Below, one piece after another: positions 1 to 8,182 of a stretch of DNA of 64,000 nt. The stretch covers positions 129,167 to 193,166 of the forward strand of contig NZ_JNWV01000013.1 in assembly GCF_000716535.1 (NCBI RefSeq). Direction: 5' to 3'. The first letter of the stretch is position 1; the number at the start of each line of letters is the position of its first letter. The stretch is from Streptomyces flaveolus. Lineage in GTDB: Bacteria; Actinomycetota; Actinomycetes; Streptomycetales; Streptomycetaceae. The notes beneath the pieces are model-generated. The model was given only the letters and a program-made list of their open reading frames with translations, was not told the DNA's origin and searched no databases. The translations under genes and the position numbers were made by a program.

Positions 1-595
1 GCCGTGCGACCCGGCGCAGCGCCCGCTCGGAGAGGGCGCCCAGATACACCGGGGGACGCGGCAGCCGGGCGGGTTTGAGCGGGGCGTGGTGCCGGGGCAC
101 CGACAGCAGGGTCCCGGAGTACTCGGCGGGGTCCTCGGTCCACACGGCGTCGAGCGCGTCGAGCAGTTCGTCCAGCAGGGCCCCGCGCCGGCCGAAGTCC
201 CGCCCCGCGGCCTCGTACTCCTCCGGCGACCAGCCGATGCCGAACCCGGGCAGCAGCCGGCCGCCGCTGATCAGGTCGATGGTGGTCAGCGCCCGCGCCA
301 GCTGCACGGGCGGATACAGGGGTGCGATGAGCACATGTGAACCGAGCAGCACCCGTTCGGTCGCGGCGGCGGCCACCCCGAGGAGTACGAAGGGGTCGGC
401 GGCCGGGTTGAGCTCCGGCGGAATGGTGGTGCCCTGCCCGCCGTAGCCGACGCTGGGCCGCACCGCCGCCAGATTGCGGTCGCCGACCCAGAGGCTCGCG
501 GCACCGGCCCGTTCCACCTCCCGCGCGAATTCCGCGACCCGGGCGACCTCGAACGCCTGACGGTGGAACTGGGGGAGTGCGAATCCGATGCGCAT
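1..595 (-). CDS. LLM-class F420-dependent oxidoreductase, partial (C-terminus off the left edge)
   Basis: The first 198 residues of a luciferase-like (TIM-barrel) oxidoreductase can be read; the rest lies outside the window. The protein opens with MRIGFALPQF, the usual first beta strand, and later shows LLGSHVLIAPLYPPVQLARA followed by TIDLISGGRLLPGFGIGW, the conserved loop that precedes cofactor binding in F420-dependent members. Such enzymes move a hydride between coenzyme F420H2 and an organic substrate in the cytosol; the substrate cannot be guessed. The ATG at 595 was chosen because it gives the family N-terminus directly. It is divergent from the peroxidase gene, with about 205 bases between them. 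Confidence 0.8.
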   Translation of the reverse strand, partial: MRIGFALPQFHRQAFEVARVAEFAREVERAGAASLWVGDRNLAAVRPSVGYGGQGTTIPPELNPAADPFVLLGVAAAATERVLLGSHVLIAPLYPPVQLARALTTIDLISGGRLLPGFGIGWSPEEYEAAGRDFGRRGALLDELLDALDAVWTEDPAEYSGTLLSVPRHHAPLKPARLPRPPVYLGALSERALRRVAR

Positions 596-621
596 GACTG
601 CCTTCGCGGGGTGGGGGTGCT

Positions 622-667
622 GGGTGGGCCCACCCTACACATGTCCGCTGAGGCATGTACCGGTACA
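622..667. repeat. Two perfect palindromes in the divergent promoter region
   Basis: GGGTGGGCCCACCC at 622-635 is a 14-base perfect palindrome. TGTACCGGTACA at 656-667 is a 12-base perfect palindrome flanked by further ATGT/ACAC half-matches. Both lie between the oxidoreductase (starts 595, minus) and the DyP peroxidase (starts 801, plus), so they could be regulator sites for either gene. The regulator is unknown. Confidence 0.4.
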
Positions 668-800
668 CACGTATGTCACTGGCCGCACAAGGTGTCTGCC
701 CACGTCAGTGCGAGCTGTCGCGCGCGGGCCACGGGTTCGACCTAGAGTGAGGCATCCACGCATTCGTCCGTCGCCGACTCGGCTGGGAAGGGTATGACGC

Positions 801-1841
801 ATGGCCCAAGACGTTCCCGAACCGGTGCCCCAGATGGTCCTGTCCCCGCTGACCAGCGCGGCGATCTTCCTGGTGGTCACCATCGACAGCGGCGGCGAGA
901 CCACGGTCCGTGAGCTGCTGTCCGACGTCGGCTCACTGGAACGGGCCGTGGGCTTCCGCGCCCAGCCCGAGGGCCGGCTCAGCTGTGTCACCAGTATCGG
1001 CTCACACGCCTGGGACCGCCTGTTCACCGGGCCGCGCCCGGCAGGGCTGCACCCCTTCCGGGAACTGAGGGGACCGGTGCACCGGGCCGTGTCCACCCCC
1101 GGCGACCTGCTCTTCCACATCCGCGCCGCGCGGCTCGACCTGTGCTTCGCGCTGGCCACGGAGATCATGAGCCGGCTGCGCGGCGCGGTCACGGTCCAGG
1201 ACGAGGTGCAGGGCTTCAAGTACTTCGACGAACGCGACCTGCTCGGGTTCGTGGACGGCACGGAGAACCCGACGGGTGCCGCGGCCCGCGCGGCCGTCCT
1301 CGTCGGCGACGAGGACCCGCCGTTCGCGGGCGGCAGCTACGTCGTCGTACAGAAGTACCTGCACGACCTGGAGGCCTGGGAGGCCCTGCCGGTCGAGGCG
1401 CAGGAGCGGGTGATCGGCCGGCGCAAGCTGTCCGACGTGGAACTCGCCGACGACGTCAAGCCGGCCGACTCGCACGTCGCCCTCACCACCGTCACCGACC
1501 CGGACGGCACCGAACACGAGATCCTGCGCGACAACATGCCCTTCGGCGCGGCGGGCCGCGGGGAGTTCGGCACCTACTTCATCGGCTACGCCCGCACCCC
1601 CGAGGTGACGGAGACGATGCTGGAGCGGATGTTCCTGGGCACGGAGTCGGCACCGCACGACCGGATCCTGGACTTCTCCACCGCGGTCACCGGCTCCCTG
1701 TTCTTCACACCCCCCGCGGACTTCCTCGAAGACCTCCCCGAGCCTCCGGCCGCCGGGGCCGTCACACCGACCGACAGCCAGGTCCGATCCTCCGGGTCCT
1801 CCCTCGGGATCGGCAGCATGAAGCGGAGCCTTGCCCGATGA
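801..1841 (+). CDS. DyP-type heme peroxidase, encapsulin cargo
   Basis: This 346-residue dye-decolourising peroxidase uses hydrogen peroxide to oxidise bulky substrates through heme. The distal motif GFVDGTENP (Asp about 152) and the proximal histidine in DSHVALT (about 225) are present, as is the RGEFGTYFIGYA segment. The C-terminus carries a flexible Pro/Ser-rich linker and then SSLGIGSMKRSLAR, which matches the known encapsulin cargo-loading peptide (GSLxIGSLK type). The next gene is the encapsulin shell and overlaps it by four bases (ATGA), so enzyme and shell should be made together. It is expected to work inside the shell in the cytosol, in oxidative-stress defence or an unknown oxidation. 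ATG 801 gives the usual family N-terminus. Confidence 0.93.
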   Translation: MAQDVPEPVPQMVLSPLTSAAIFLVVTIDSGGETTVRELLSDVGSLERAVGFRAQPEGRLSCVTSIGSHAWDRLFTGPRPAGLHPFRELRGPVHRAVSTPGDLLFHIRAARLDLCFALATEIMSRLRGAVTVQDEVQGFKYFDERDLLGFVDGTENPTGAAARAAVLVGDEDPPFAGGSYVVVQKYLHDLEAWEALPVEAQERVIGRRKLSDVELADDVKPADSHVALTTVTDPDGTEHEILRDNMPFGAAGRGEFGTYFIGYARTPEVTETMLERMFLGTESAPHDRILDFSTAVTGSLFFTPPADFLEDLPEPPAAGAVTPTDSQVRSSGSSLGIGSMKRSLAR

Positions 1842-2650
1842 ACAATCTGCACCGTGAACTCGCGCCCGTCTCCGATGCCGCGTGGGCGGACCTGGAGGAG
1901 GAGGCCCGCCGCACCTTCAAGCGCCATGTCGCGGCCCGTCGCATCGTCGACGTCCCCGAACCGGGCGGCGTCGCGCTCGCCGGCGTGGGCACCGGTCACC
2001 TGGACGCCGTCGACACCCCCGCGGACGGGGTCATCGCGCACACCCGCCGCTTCCAGCCGCTGGTCGAACTGCGCGTGCCGTTCACCGTGGACCGCCGGCA
2101 GGTGGACGACGTCGCCCGGGGCGCCAAGGACGCCGACTGGCAGCCGGTGAAGGACGCGGCCCGGCGGCTGGCGTTCGCCGAGGACCGGGCCGTGTTCGAG
2201 GGCTACCCGGCGGCCGGGATCACCGGACTGCGGGCGAGCTCCTCCAATCCGGCGCTGACGCTCCCCGCCGACGTGCGCGACTACCCGGACGCCATCAGCC
2301 AGGCGGTGACGGCCCTGCGCCTGGCCGGCGTGGACGGCGCCTACACACTGGCGCTGAGCGCGGAGGCGTACACGGCCGTCAGCGAGACCTCCGACCACGG
2401 CTACCCGGTCATCAAGCACCTCGCCCGGCTGCTCGACGGCGACATCGTCTGGGCGCCCGCGATCGACGGCGCCTTCCTGCTCTCCACCCGCGGCGGCGAC
2501 TTCGAACTGCGCCTCGGCCAGGACGTGTCGATCGGCTACCTGTCGCACGACGCGACGAGCGTCACGCTGTACTTCCAGGAGACCCTGACCTTCCTGGCGT
2601 ACACCAGCGAGGCCGTGGTGGCCCTGTCACCGGCCTCGGCCGGCGCCTGA
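1838..2650 (+). CDS. Type I encapsulin shell protein (linocin M18/CFP29 family)
   Basis: The 270-residue protein opens with MNNLHRELAPVSDAAWADLE, the family's cargo-binding N-terminal helix. It continues with the HK97-like fold landmarks: E-loop region, ALRLAGVDGAYTLALS, GYPVIKHLARLLDG, and the C-terminal LGQDVSIGYLSHD and TLTFLAYTSEAVVAL. Length matches the family (about 265-270). It self-assembles into a roughly 24 nm cage that packages the upstream DyP peroxidase. The ATG at 1838 overlaps the peroxidase stop (ATGA). A longer frame is open upstream, but its extension would be the peroxidase gene in another frame, so this start is preferred. A strong hairpin follows the stop. Confidence 0.94.
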   Translation: MNNLHRELAPVSDAAWADLEEEARRTFKRHVAARRIVDVPEPGGVALAGVGTGHLDAVDTPADGVIAHTRRFQPLVELRVPFTVDRRQVDDVARGAKDADWQPVKDAARRLAFAEDRAVFEGYPAAGITGLRASSSNPALTLPADVRDYPDAISQAVTALRLAGVDGAYTLALSAEAYTAVSETSDHGYPVIKHLARLLDGDIVWAPAIDGAFLLSTRGGDFELRLGQDVSIGYLSHDATSVTLYFQETLTFLAYTSEAVVALSPASAGA

Positions 2651-2657
2651 CGCGCGA

Positions 2658-2692
2658 GCGGCACCGGGTGGACGGCGGCCACCCGGTGCCGC
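2658..2692 (+). terminator. Hairpin terminator after the encapsulin operon
   Basis: A 14-base perfect stem (GCGGCACCGGGTGG at 2658-2671 against 2679-2692) with a 7-base loop begins 7 bases after the encapsulin stop. There is no clear T tract, which is usual for Streptomyces terminators. Confidence 0.75.
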
Positions 2693-2857
2693 GCTGTCCC
2701 CGGCGGCAGCACTGTTCTCGGCGGGAGCGTCCCGCCCGGTCCGCGCGAGACGGGTCGAGCAGGCCCGTCGGCCGCGGTGCCGCGCGACCCGGGATCCGCG
2801 CGCCCGGCACCGCGGGCATCGCTCCGGCGGCGTGCCCCCCACGGCACCGTCGTCGCG

Positions 2858-3607
2858 TCATTCCGCCCCGGTCGGCACCGGCAGGACGGCACGGACCGTG
2901 GTGCCCGCGGCCGAGGAACACGTCACCGTCAGCGTCCCCTCCAGCAGGGTGACGCACTCCGTCATCGCCGCCACCCGGGCGTCGGCACCCGGTCCGCGCG
3001 GCGGACACGCGTCGCTGACCACGCTCACCACGAGGGCGGAGCCGATACGTGTGAGCTCGACCTCGGCGCGGCCCGCGCCGGAGTCCCGCACCGCGTGGGC
3101 CAGCGCCTCCGCGACCAGGAAGTACACATGGGTCTCCACCGCGCATGGCAGCCGGCCGGTCCGGTCGGGGCGGACGGTGACGGTGACGGGAACCGGGCTC
3201 GCCGCCGCGAGCGCGGCGACGGCCGGGCCCAGTCCGCGCAGCTGGAGCACCTGCGGACACAGCCCCGCCGCCACCTCCCGGACCTGTGCGAGCGCCGTCT
3301 CGGCATCCCGGATCGCGCCGTCGAGGAGTCCGGCGGCGGTCGGCGTGGCCGCCTCGCCCAGTTGCTCACGCGCCATGCGCAAACCGAGCAGCAGGGACAC
3401 CAGCCGCTCCTGGGTCCCGTCCCGCAACAGGTGCGCGGCCTGCCGACGCCGGTGGGCCGCGGCGTCGGCGGCGGGCAGTGCGGCGGCCCGTGCGGCGGTG
3501 AGTGCCGGGGCGTCGGCGGCGGGCGGTGCCGTGGCGTCCGTGCCCTTCGGCGCGACGCCCTGGCTGGGTGTCACGTTCTCGGCGATCGACTGCGGTGAAG
3601 CCGTCAT
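2858..3607 (-). CDS. Histidine-kinase-like protein lacking the phospho-acceptor histidine
   Basis: The 249-residue soluble protein has an Ala/Pro-rich N-terminus, a HisKA_3-like dimerisation helix at about 50-85 and a degenerate HATPase_c domain to the end. In NarL-type kinases the helix reads LHDGxQQRL; here it reads LLRDGTQERLVSLLLGLRMA, with Arg where the phospho-acceptor His should be. The ATP-binding N box (usually EALTNxxKH) is EALAHAVRDSGA and the G box is poorly conserved, so I infer a pseudokinase or phosphate-independent dimeric regulator. The start is the ATG at 3607 with an AAGGTG ribosome site just upstream; an in-frame upstream start at 3667 lacks one. It follows the PAP2 gene on the same strand with an 83-base gap. 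Confidence 0.65.
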   Translation of the reverse strand: MTASPQSIAENVTPSQGVAPKGTDATAPPAADAPALTAARAAALPAADAAAHRRRQAAHLLRDGTQERLVSLLLGLRMAREQLGEAATPTAAGLLDGAIRDAETALAQVREVAAGLCPQVLQLRGLGPAVAALAAASPVPVTVTVRPDRTGRLPCAVETHVYFLVAEALAHAVRDSGAGRAEVELTRIGSALVVSVVSDACPPRGPGADARVAAMTECVTLLEGTLTVTCSSAAGTTVRAVLPVPTGAE

Positions 3608-3690
3608 GAAAGTCACCTTGGCACCGGCAGCCCGGTGACGACAGGAGTCCCCGCCGTATGACCTCATAAGCTCCGTTTATGAGCGACAGG

Positions 3691-4602
3691 TCATGCGCCG
3701 TCCGGCTCCCGGGGCCGGTCCAGGTCGACCCGGCGCAGCAGAGCGAGCAGCACGAGGGTGGCCGCCGCACTGGCCCCCGCGGCCAACGCGTGGCCGCCCG
3801 CGTAGGCCAGGCGCGGCACCGCCGGGTCACCGGGCGGCAGCCGGAACATCGAGTCGACCAGCAGCAGCGCCCCGCTGCCGAGCCCGGCCAGCGCCACACC
3901 GCACAGCGGGGCGATCACGAACAGCGCGCGCAACGGACGAGGGTGGTCCGCGACGGAACGCACCCGCCCGCTTCGCGCCAGGAGCGCGGTGAGTGCGCAC
4001 GCGACGGCCAGCACCAGCAGGTCGGCCCCGATGGTGTCACTGGGCCGGTGCCAGCCCGCCGCCACCGTGTAGGCGCCGACGAAGGTCGCCCACAGCGCGC
4101 AGACGCCGACGGCGACACCCCGCAACCGGTACGGAACGACCAGGGTGAGCCCGAACAGCACACTCATCGCGATGGTGGTGTGCCCGCTCGGGAAGCTGTT
4201 GCCCAGCAGCCGCTCCGGGGCGTCCACGAGATCCGGACGGCGCAACAGGTACCGCTTCAGCACCTCGGCGACCAGCAGGGAGACGCCCACCGTACCGACG
4301 GCGACCACCGTCAGGGCGGAGCGGCGCCGCGCCAGCCCGATCAGGACGAGCACCGCCACCGCCGCGCCGAGCGAGGACACTGTGATGTGGTCCAGAATCC
4401 CGTTCGCGGCCCGGGCGGCGGCCAGGGTCTCGTCCTCGCGCCGCCCCGCAAGCACCGCGTTCTCCCAGCGCTGCCCGGTCGCCGTCCGCACGAACGCGGC
4501 GTAGACACCGGCCAGCAGCAGCGCCGCGCCCGCGGCGGCGGCCTCCAGTCGTCCGCGCACACGCGTGGCGAAGGGCTTCTCGTCTTTCCCGCAAGGGCAC
4601 AC
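3691..4602 (-). CDS. PAP2-family membrane phosphatase
   Basis: The 303-residue integral membrane protein has about seven hydrophobic segments. All three acid-phosphatase signature motifs are readable: KRYLLRRP, PSGHT, and AGWHRPSD. The catalytic site would face outward and hydrolyse lipid phosphates such as phosphatidic acid or undecaprenyl pyrophosphate. A GTG at 4602 is the longest reasonable start; a start near 4560 would remove a Cys/Lys-rich leader without touching the first membrane helix. The gene is divergent from the HTH gene at 4794. Confidence 0.88.
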   Translation of the reverse strand: MCPCGKDEKPFATRVRGRLEAAAAGAALLLAGVYAAFVRTATGQRWENAVLAGRREDETLAAARAANGILDHITVSSLGAAVAVLVLIGLARRRSALTVVAVGTVGVSLLVAEVLKRYLLRRPDLVDAPERLLGNSFPSGHTTIAMSVLFGLTLVVPYRLRGVAVGVCALWATFVGAYTVAAGWHRPSDTIGADLLVLAVACALTALLARSGRVRSVADHPRPLRALFVIAPLCGVALAGLGSGALLLVDSMFRLPPGDPAVPRLAYAGGHALAAGASAAATLVLLALLRRVDLDRPREPDGA

Positions 4603-4793
4603 ATACCGATGTTAGGTCGGTCGGCGCCCTCATGCCTTTCTCACCCGAACATGTGAAGTGTCGCGATGTCTCCGTGCCCACCTCTCGATGAGGTGTGGGG
4701 AACACCTGACATCATCGGGGACGGTGCTCGGCCCGCACAGAAGCCATGCGACTTACGCATGAGCGATGTGGCAGGCGTGCTAGATTCGGCCTC

Positions 4794-5108
4794 ATGAGCA
4801 TGGGTCTGGCCGAGCGAGTGCGGTCCGCGGTGGCCGCGCTGCTGCACGCGACCGGCGAGTCGCAGACCGCTCTCGCCACGGCGCTGGGGGTGAGTCAGGC
4901 CCAGGTGAGCCGCCGTCAGTCCGGGAGCGCGGCCTGGAGCCTGGCCGACTGCGACGCGGTCGCCGCACACTACGGCGTGGACGTCCTCGACCTCCTCGCC
5001 GGACCCACCCGCGCCGTCGAGGCGCTGCCCGAGGCACGCCGTCGCCTCCCCGGCGGCCGTGCCACCACCGCCCGACCCGCGGCCGTACCGGACGGGGGAA
5101 CCCGATGA
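4794..5108 (+). CDS. Small HTH DNA-binding protein, first gene of Tap/Tpg-like cassette
   Basis: About 104 residues. A helix-turn-helix (TALATALGVSQAQVSRRQSG, about 25-50) is followed by LADCDAVAAHYGVDVLDLLAG, the usual end of XRE-type DNA-binding domains, then a Pro/Arg-rich tail. The start MSMGLAER at 4794 is preferred because the in-frame ATG at 4746 adds residues before the family-like sequence. Its stop overlaps the ATG of the next gene (ATGA at 5105-5108), so it belongs to the same operon. It probably regulates or assists the two following genes; direct evidence is lacking. Confidence 0.65.
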   Translation: MSMGLAERVRSAVAALLHATGESQTALATALGVSQAQVSRRQSGSAAWSLADCDAVAAHYGVDVLDLLAGPTRAVEALPEARRRLPGGRATTARPAAVPDGGTR

Positions 5109-6676
5109 CGGACTTCGACGCGATCGACGCCCTGCTCGCCGGCGCCAAGCAGGAGGTCCCGCTGCCGCCCGCCGAGGAACGGCGTGCCCTGCGCGAGGGA
5201 CTGAACCTCTCCCGGGCCCAGCTCGCTCGGGCCCTGAAGGTCAGCCCGTCCACGGTCGCGGGCTGGGAGTCCGGACGCGACCCGAGCGGCGAAGTCCGGG
5301 AGAAGTACGCGTACTTCCTCAAGGGAGCGCGGACGAAACTCGCGGGCCCGGCCGAGAAGCCGGAGGACCCCGAACCGGTGGAGGCGGCGGCCGAGGCCGA
5401 CCGGCAGCCCGTCCAGGACGACGGCGCCGACGACGACGTGGTGGCCCTGCCCACGCCCCGGCCCTGCGTCCTGTGCGGACAACCCGCCCGCCACGAGGTC
5501 GCCGGGTTTCCCCAGCACCTGGACCCCGCGCACTGCGGCACACCCGAGCACGCGCGGCCGACCGGGCCCACCCGTACGACCCAGCCCGCGCGCCCGGCCG
5601 AGCCCACGCCCCAGCGCACACCCGCGACCCAGCCCGCACGACCGCCCGCCCCCGCGCGCCCCCGCGCGCAGACAGGCGGCGGCGTCAAGGTCGTCACCGC
5701 CGGCCGCCGGCTCAAGACCGCCGACGCCCCGGACCTGATCGCCGCCGCCGTGTCGGCCGCCCTCGACGAGCACGGCGGCGACGTCGAGGCGGTGACGGCG
5801 GCACTGGTCAGGCGGGCCATCCCGGACGCGATGGCGTTGCTGGACCAGACCCGCAAGGGCGGCCGGTACGACATCGTCGCGCACCCCTGGCTGCCCGACG
5901 TCCTGCGCAAGCAGACCTCCCGTGGCCCGGACCAGATCTGGGAGGCCCGCCCCAAGTGGACCCGCCCCGAACTGCCGCCCGGCGAACACGAGGTCACGGC
6001 GCTCGACGTCAACGGCGCCTACCTGTCCGCGCTCAAGACGCACCTGCCGCTCGGCCAGCTGGAGCACTCCACCGGCAACCAGCACGACCGCCGCCGCGCC
6101 GGCGTCCACCTGATCACCCCGCCCGCCTGGGAGCACGACGCCTACCTGCCCAACCCCATCGGCAGCCGCGACGAGCCGGGCCCGCTCTGGGTGACCGAGC
6201 CGACCCTGCGCCTGCTGCTGCGCCTGTCGGGACCGAAGTACGGCCTGTGCGACCCCCCGGAGATCCACGAGTCCTGGACCTCCGGCGCCACCGAGGGCCT
6301 GCTGGAGAAGTTCCGCGTCGCGCTGAAGGACGCCCGGGACCGCGCGATCGCCGACAACGACGACGTGACGCTGGAGTACGTCAAGGCCATGTACTCCAAG
6401 TTCGTCTCCACGATGGGGGAGTCGAACTACAACCGGGAGCTGTACCGCACCGACTGGATGCACCTGATCCGCTCGCAGGCCTTCGCGAACCTGTGGTGGA
6501 AGGCGCACCGCGCCTATGACGAGGGGCTGATGGTCGTCCGCGCGATGGGCACCGACGAACTCCATGTGATCGGCGACTGGCGCGCGGTGTTCCCGGAGGG
6601 ACGCGGGGTCAGCGAGGTGAAGGTGAAGGACGTGTACGGAGTCGGCACCCCGGTGGCGGCCGACCGGGACGTGTAG
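5105..6676 (+). CDS. Tap-like protein: HTH, zinc knuckle and degenerate family-B polymerase-like domain
   Basis: This 523-residue protein has three recognisable parts. Residues about 20-75 form an HTH (LSRAQLARALKVSPSTVAGW) resembling the N-terminus of Streptomyces telomere-associated protein Tap. Residues 121-144 are CVLCGQ...H...PAHC, a possible zinc site, followed by a Pro/Arg/Thr-rich linker. The C-terminal half has segments like protein-primed DNA polymerases (phi29 type): motif A DVNGAYLSAL (Asp301), motif B VKAMYSKFVS (about 426-435), motif C MGTDELHV (Asp484). The first motif C aspartate is Gly, so catalysis may be lost. Tap recruits terminal protein to replicating linear telomeres. 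At 523 residues it is shorter than the roughly 740 I recall for chromosomal Tap. The domain assignment is mine by eye. Confidence 0.55.
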   Translation: MTDFDAIDALLAGAKQEVPLPPAEERRALREGLNLSRAQLARALKVSPSTVAGWESGRDPSGEVREKYAYFLKGARTKLAGPAEKPEDPEPVEAAAEADRQPVQDDGADDDVVALPTPRPCVLCGQPARHEVAGFPQHLDPAHCGTPEHARPTGPTRTTQPARPAEPTPQRTPATQPARPPAPARPRAQTGGGVKVVTAGRRLKTADAPDLIAAAVSAALDEHGGDVEAVTAALVRRAIPDAMALLDQTRKGGRYDIVAHPWLPDVLRKQTSRGPDQIWEARPKWTRPELPPGEHEVTALDVNGAYLSALKTHLPLGQLEHSTGNQHDRRRAGVHLITPPAWEHDAYLPNPIGSRDEPGPLWVTEPTLRLLLRLSGPKYGLCDPPEIHESWTSGATEGLLEKFRVALKDARDRAIADNDDVTLEYVKAMYSKFVSTMGESNYNRELYRTDWMHLIRSQAFANLWWKAHRAYDEGLMVVRAMGTDELHVIGDWRAVFPEGRGVSEVKVKDVYGVGTPVAADRDV

Positions 6677-6729
6677 CGTGACGCGTACGTGAGGTCGTAT
6701 CGGGACGAGGGGCGGCAGGAGAGAGGGAG

Positions 6730-7305
6730 ATGCCGGAGAGGACGCTCAACTTCGGTGCGTACGGGGCGCGTGGCATCAAGGGGTACGAGGCCGTCGCCCG
6801 GCAGTTGGACGCGCTGGCCGGGTTCGTCGCCACCCCGATCACGGTCCGGCGCGGCCTGCTAGCCCGCCTGCGGTACCTCACCCGCACCGACCAGGCCCGC
6901 CGGGCGGCCCGCGACGCCGGCCTGACCGTCACCGACCGCACGCTCAGGGCCTGGCTGCGAGAGGAACGCAATCCTTCGAAGCGGAACCTGGAGCGGATCG
7001 AGACGGCCTACCGCGCGGTCCGCCGCCAGAACGTCTCCCGGTACCTGCTGGCGCGCCTCAACCGCGAGGGCCGCGGCACCCGGGTCGAGTTCCACCCCCT
7101 CAACCAGTCCCAGGTCCTCCGCCCCCGTCAGCGGGTGGTCGCCTACCGCACGCTCAACGTCCGCCGCTGGGACCGCATCGTCGAGGCCTGGGCGGCGGGC
7201 GACGCGCAGGCGCTGGACGACGCCTGGATCTACGACGCGGTGGTGGACCTCGGCTCCGAGTGGGGCCAGTACGAGTACGTCACCAACATCGGCTTCGCCG
7301 CCTGA
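6730..7305 (+). CDS. Tpg-like protein (possible telomere terminal protein), HTH-containing
   Basis: 191 residues, very basic in the middle. Residues about 55-95 read LTVTDRTLRAWLREERNPSKRNLERIETAYRAVRRQ, which parallels the HTH and following helix of Tpg terminal proteins. The C-terminus (RWDRIVEAWAAGDAQALDDA ... WGQYEYVTNI) parallels the end of Tpg in order and spacing, though identity looks low. Length is close to Tpg (about 185). It sits 53 bases after the Tap-like gene with a GGAGAGAGGGAG ribosome site, matching the tap-tpg order of Streptomyces telomere loci. Tpg is covalently linked to 5' DNA ends and primes end patching. The alternative is an unrelated DNA-binding partner of the upstream protein. 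Confidence 0.5.
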   Translation: MPERTLNFGAYGARGIKGYEAVARQLDALAGFVATPITVRRGLLARLRYLTRTDQARRAARDAGLTVTDRTLRAWLREERNPSKRNLERIETAYRAVRRQNVSRYLLARLNREGRGTRVEFHPLNQSQVLRPRQRVVAYRTLNVRRWDRIVEAWAAGDAQALDDAWIYDAVVDLGSEWGQYEYVTNIGFAA

Positions 7306-7514
7306 GCCCCGCTGCCCCTGACGGCAGCTCCGGCCGGCGCGCGTCGCGACCGGATGGCGGCTCGGCACCTCCGTCTCCGTCATGGAGGCGCCAACGGCAG
7401 GTCAACAGGCACTCTCGGGCAGCAAAGATCGGGTATGTGCCAGAACCGTTCCGCACGGGTGGGCCTCATACCTCTCAGAGATACCCAAATGGGGCATCCG
7501 GAAGGGATATGACC

Positions 7515-8051
7515 ATGCTGTTCGGTAAGCGCACCCGCACCCTCGTCGCCCCCGTCACGCTCTCGGCGCTCTCCGCCGTGGCACTGATCGGCGTCGCCGC
7601 GGGCCCCTCCCAGGCCGCGGCCCGGCCGGGCTGGGCGGACACCTCCTCGCTGTCCGTCCGCGTCCACGCGCTGGACTCGGGCGCCGGGCAGCGCTACGCG
7701 ACGGTGATCCTCACCAACAAGACCCACAAGACGGTCCGGACCCAGGGCTACGTGGGCCTGCAACTGCTCGACTCCCACGGCAAGGACGTCACCACGCACG
7801 TCGTGCGCGACCGCGGCCAGGCCAAGCTGATCACCCTCAAGCCGGGCCAGAGCGCCTACACCCGGCTGCACTGGGGGGCCGTGGCGGGCGCCGGAGAGCC
7901 GACGAAGGCGGAGAAGAACCCGACGCGGCTGGAGGTCACCCCGCCCGACTCCTACCACCACCTGAACACCGCCTGGAAGCTGGGCGAGGTCCTCCAGAAG
8001 GGCCGCATCGACATCACCCCGCTCGCCAAGGGAACCGGCCCGAGGTACTGA
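7515..8051 (+). CDS. Secreted protein of unknown function, DUF4232-like
   Basis: The 178-residue protein begins MLFGKRTRTLVAP with a hydrophobic stretch and a probable signal peptidase site near SQAAA. The mature part reads as a beta-sandwich resembling secreted actinobacterial DUF4232 proteins (SLSVRVHALDSGAGQRYATVILTN, then LKPGQSAYTRLHW). The ATG at 7515 is preferred over the one at 7509 because GGAAGGG lies eight bases before it. A strong terminator follows, so it is probably monocistronic. No function is inferred. Confidence 0.72.
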   Translation: MLFGKRTRTLVAPVTLSALSAVALIGVAAGPSQAAARPGWADTSSLSVRVHALDSGAGQRYATVILTNKTHKTVRTQGYVGLQLLDSHGKDVTTHVVRDRGQAKLITLKPGQSAYTRLHWGAVAGAGEPTKAEKNPTRLEVTPPDSYHHLNTAWKLGEVLQKGRIDITPLAKGTGPRY

Positions 8052-8070
8052 CCGGCGAACCGACATCCAC

Positions 8071-8098
8071 CCGGGGTCCTGCGGCGGCAGGACCCCGG
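8071..8098 (+). terminator. Hairpin terminator after the secreted protein
   Basis: A 12-base perfect stem (CCGGGGTCCTGC against GCAGGACCCCGG) with a GGCG loop starts 20 bases after the stop codon. Confidence 0.8.
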
Positions 8099-8182
8099 TC
8101 GGCTTTCCCGACACCTCTCCGACACATGTGTTTCCGTCCGAGTTCCTCCCGCAGACACATACGCAGTGTTCATACTGGTGGC

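Noticed and set aside
1142..1837. N-terminal extension of the encapsulin frame into the peroxidase gene
   Set aside because: It overlaps the peroxidase in another frame, is Arg-rich and the true shell N-terminus begins at 1838 with ATGA coupling.
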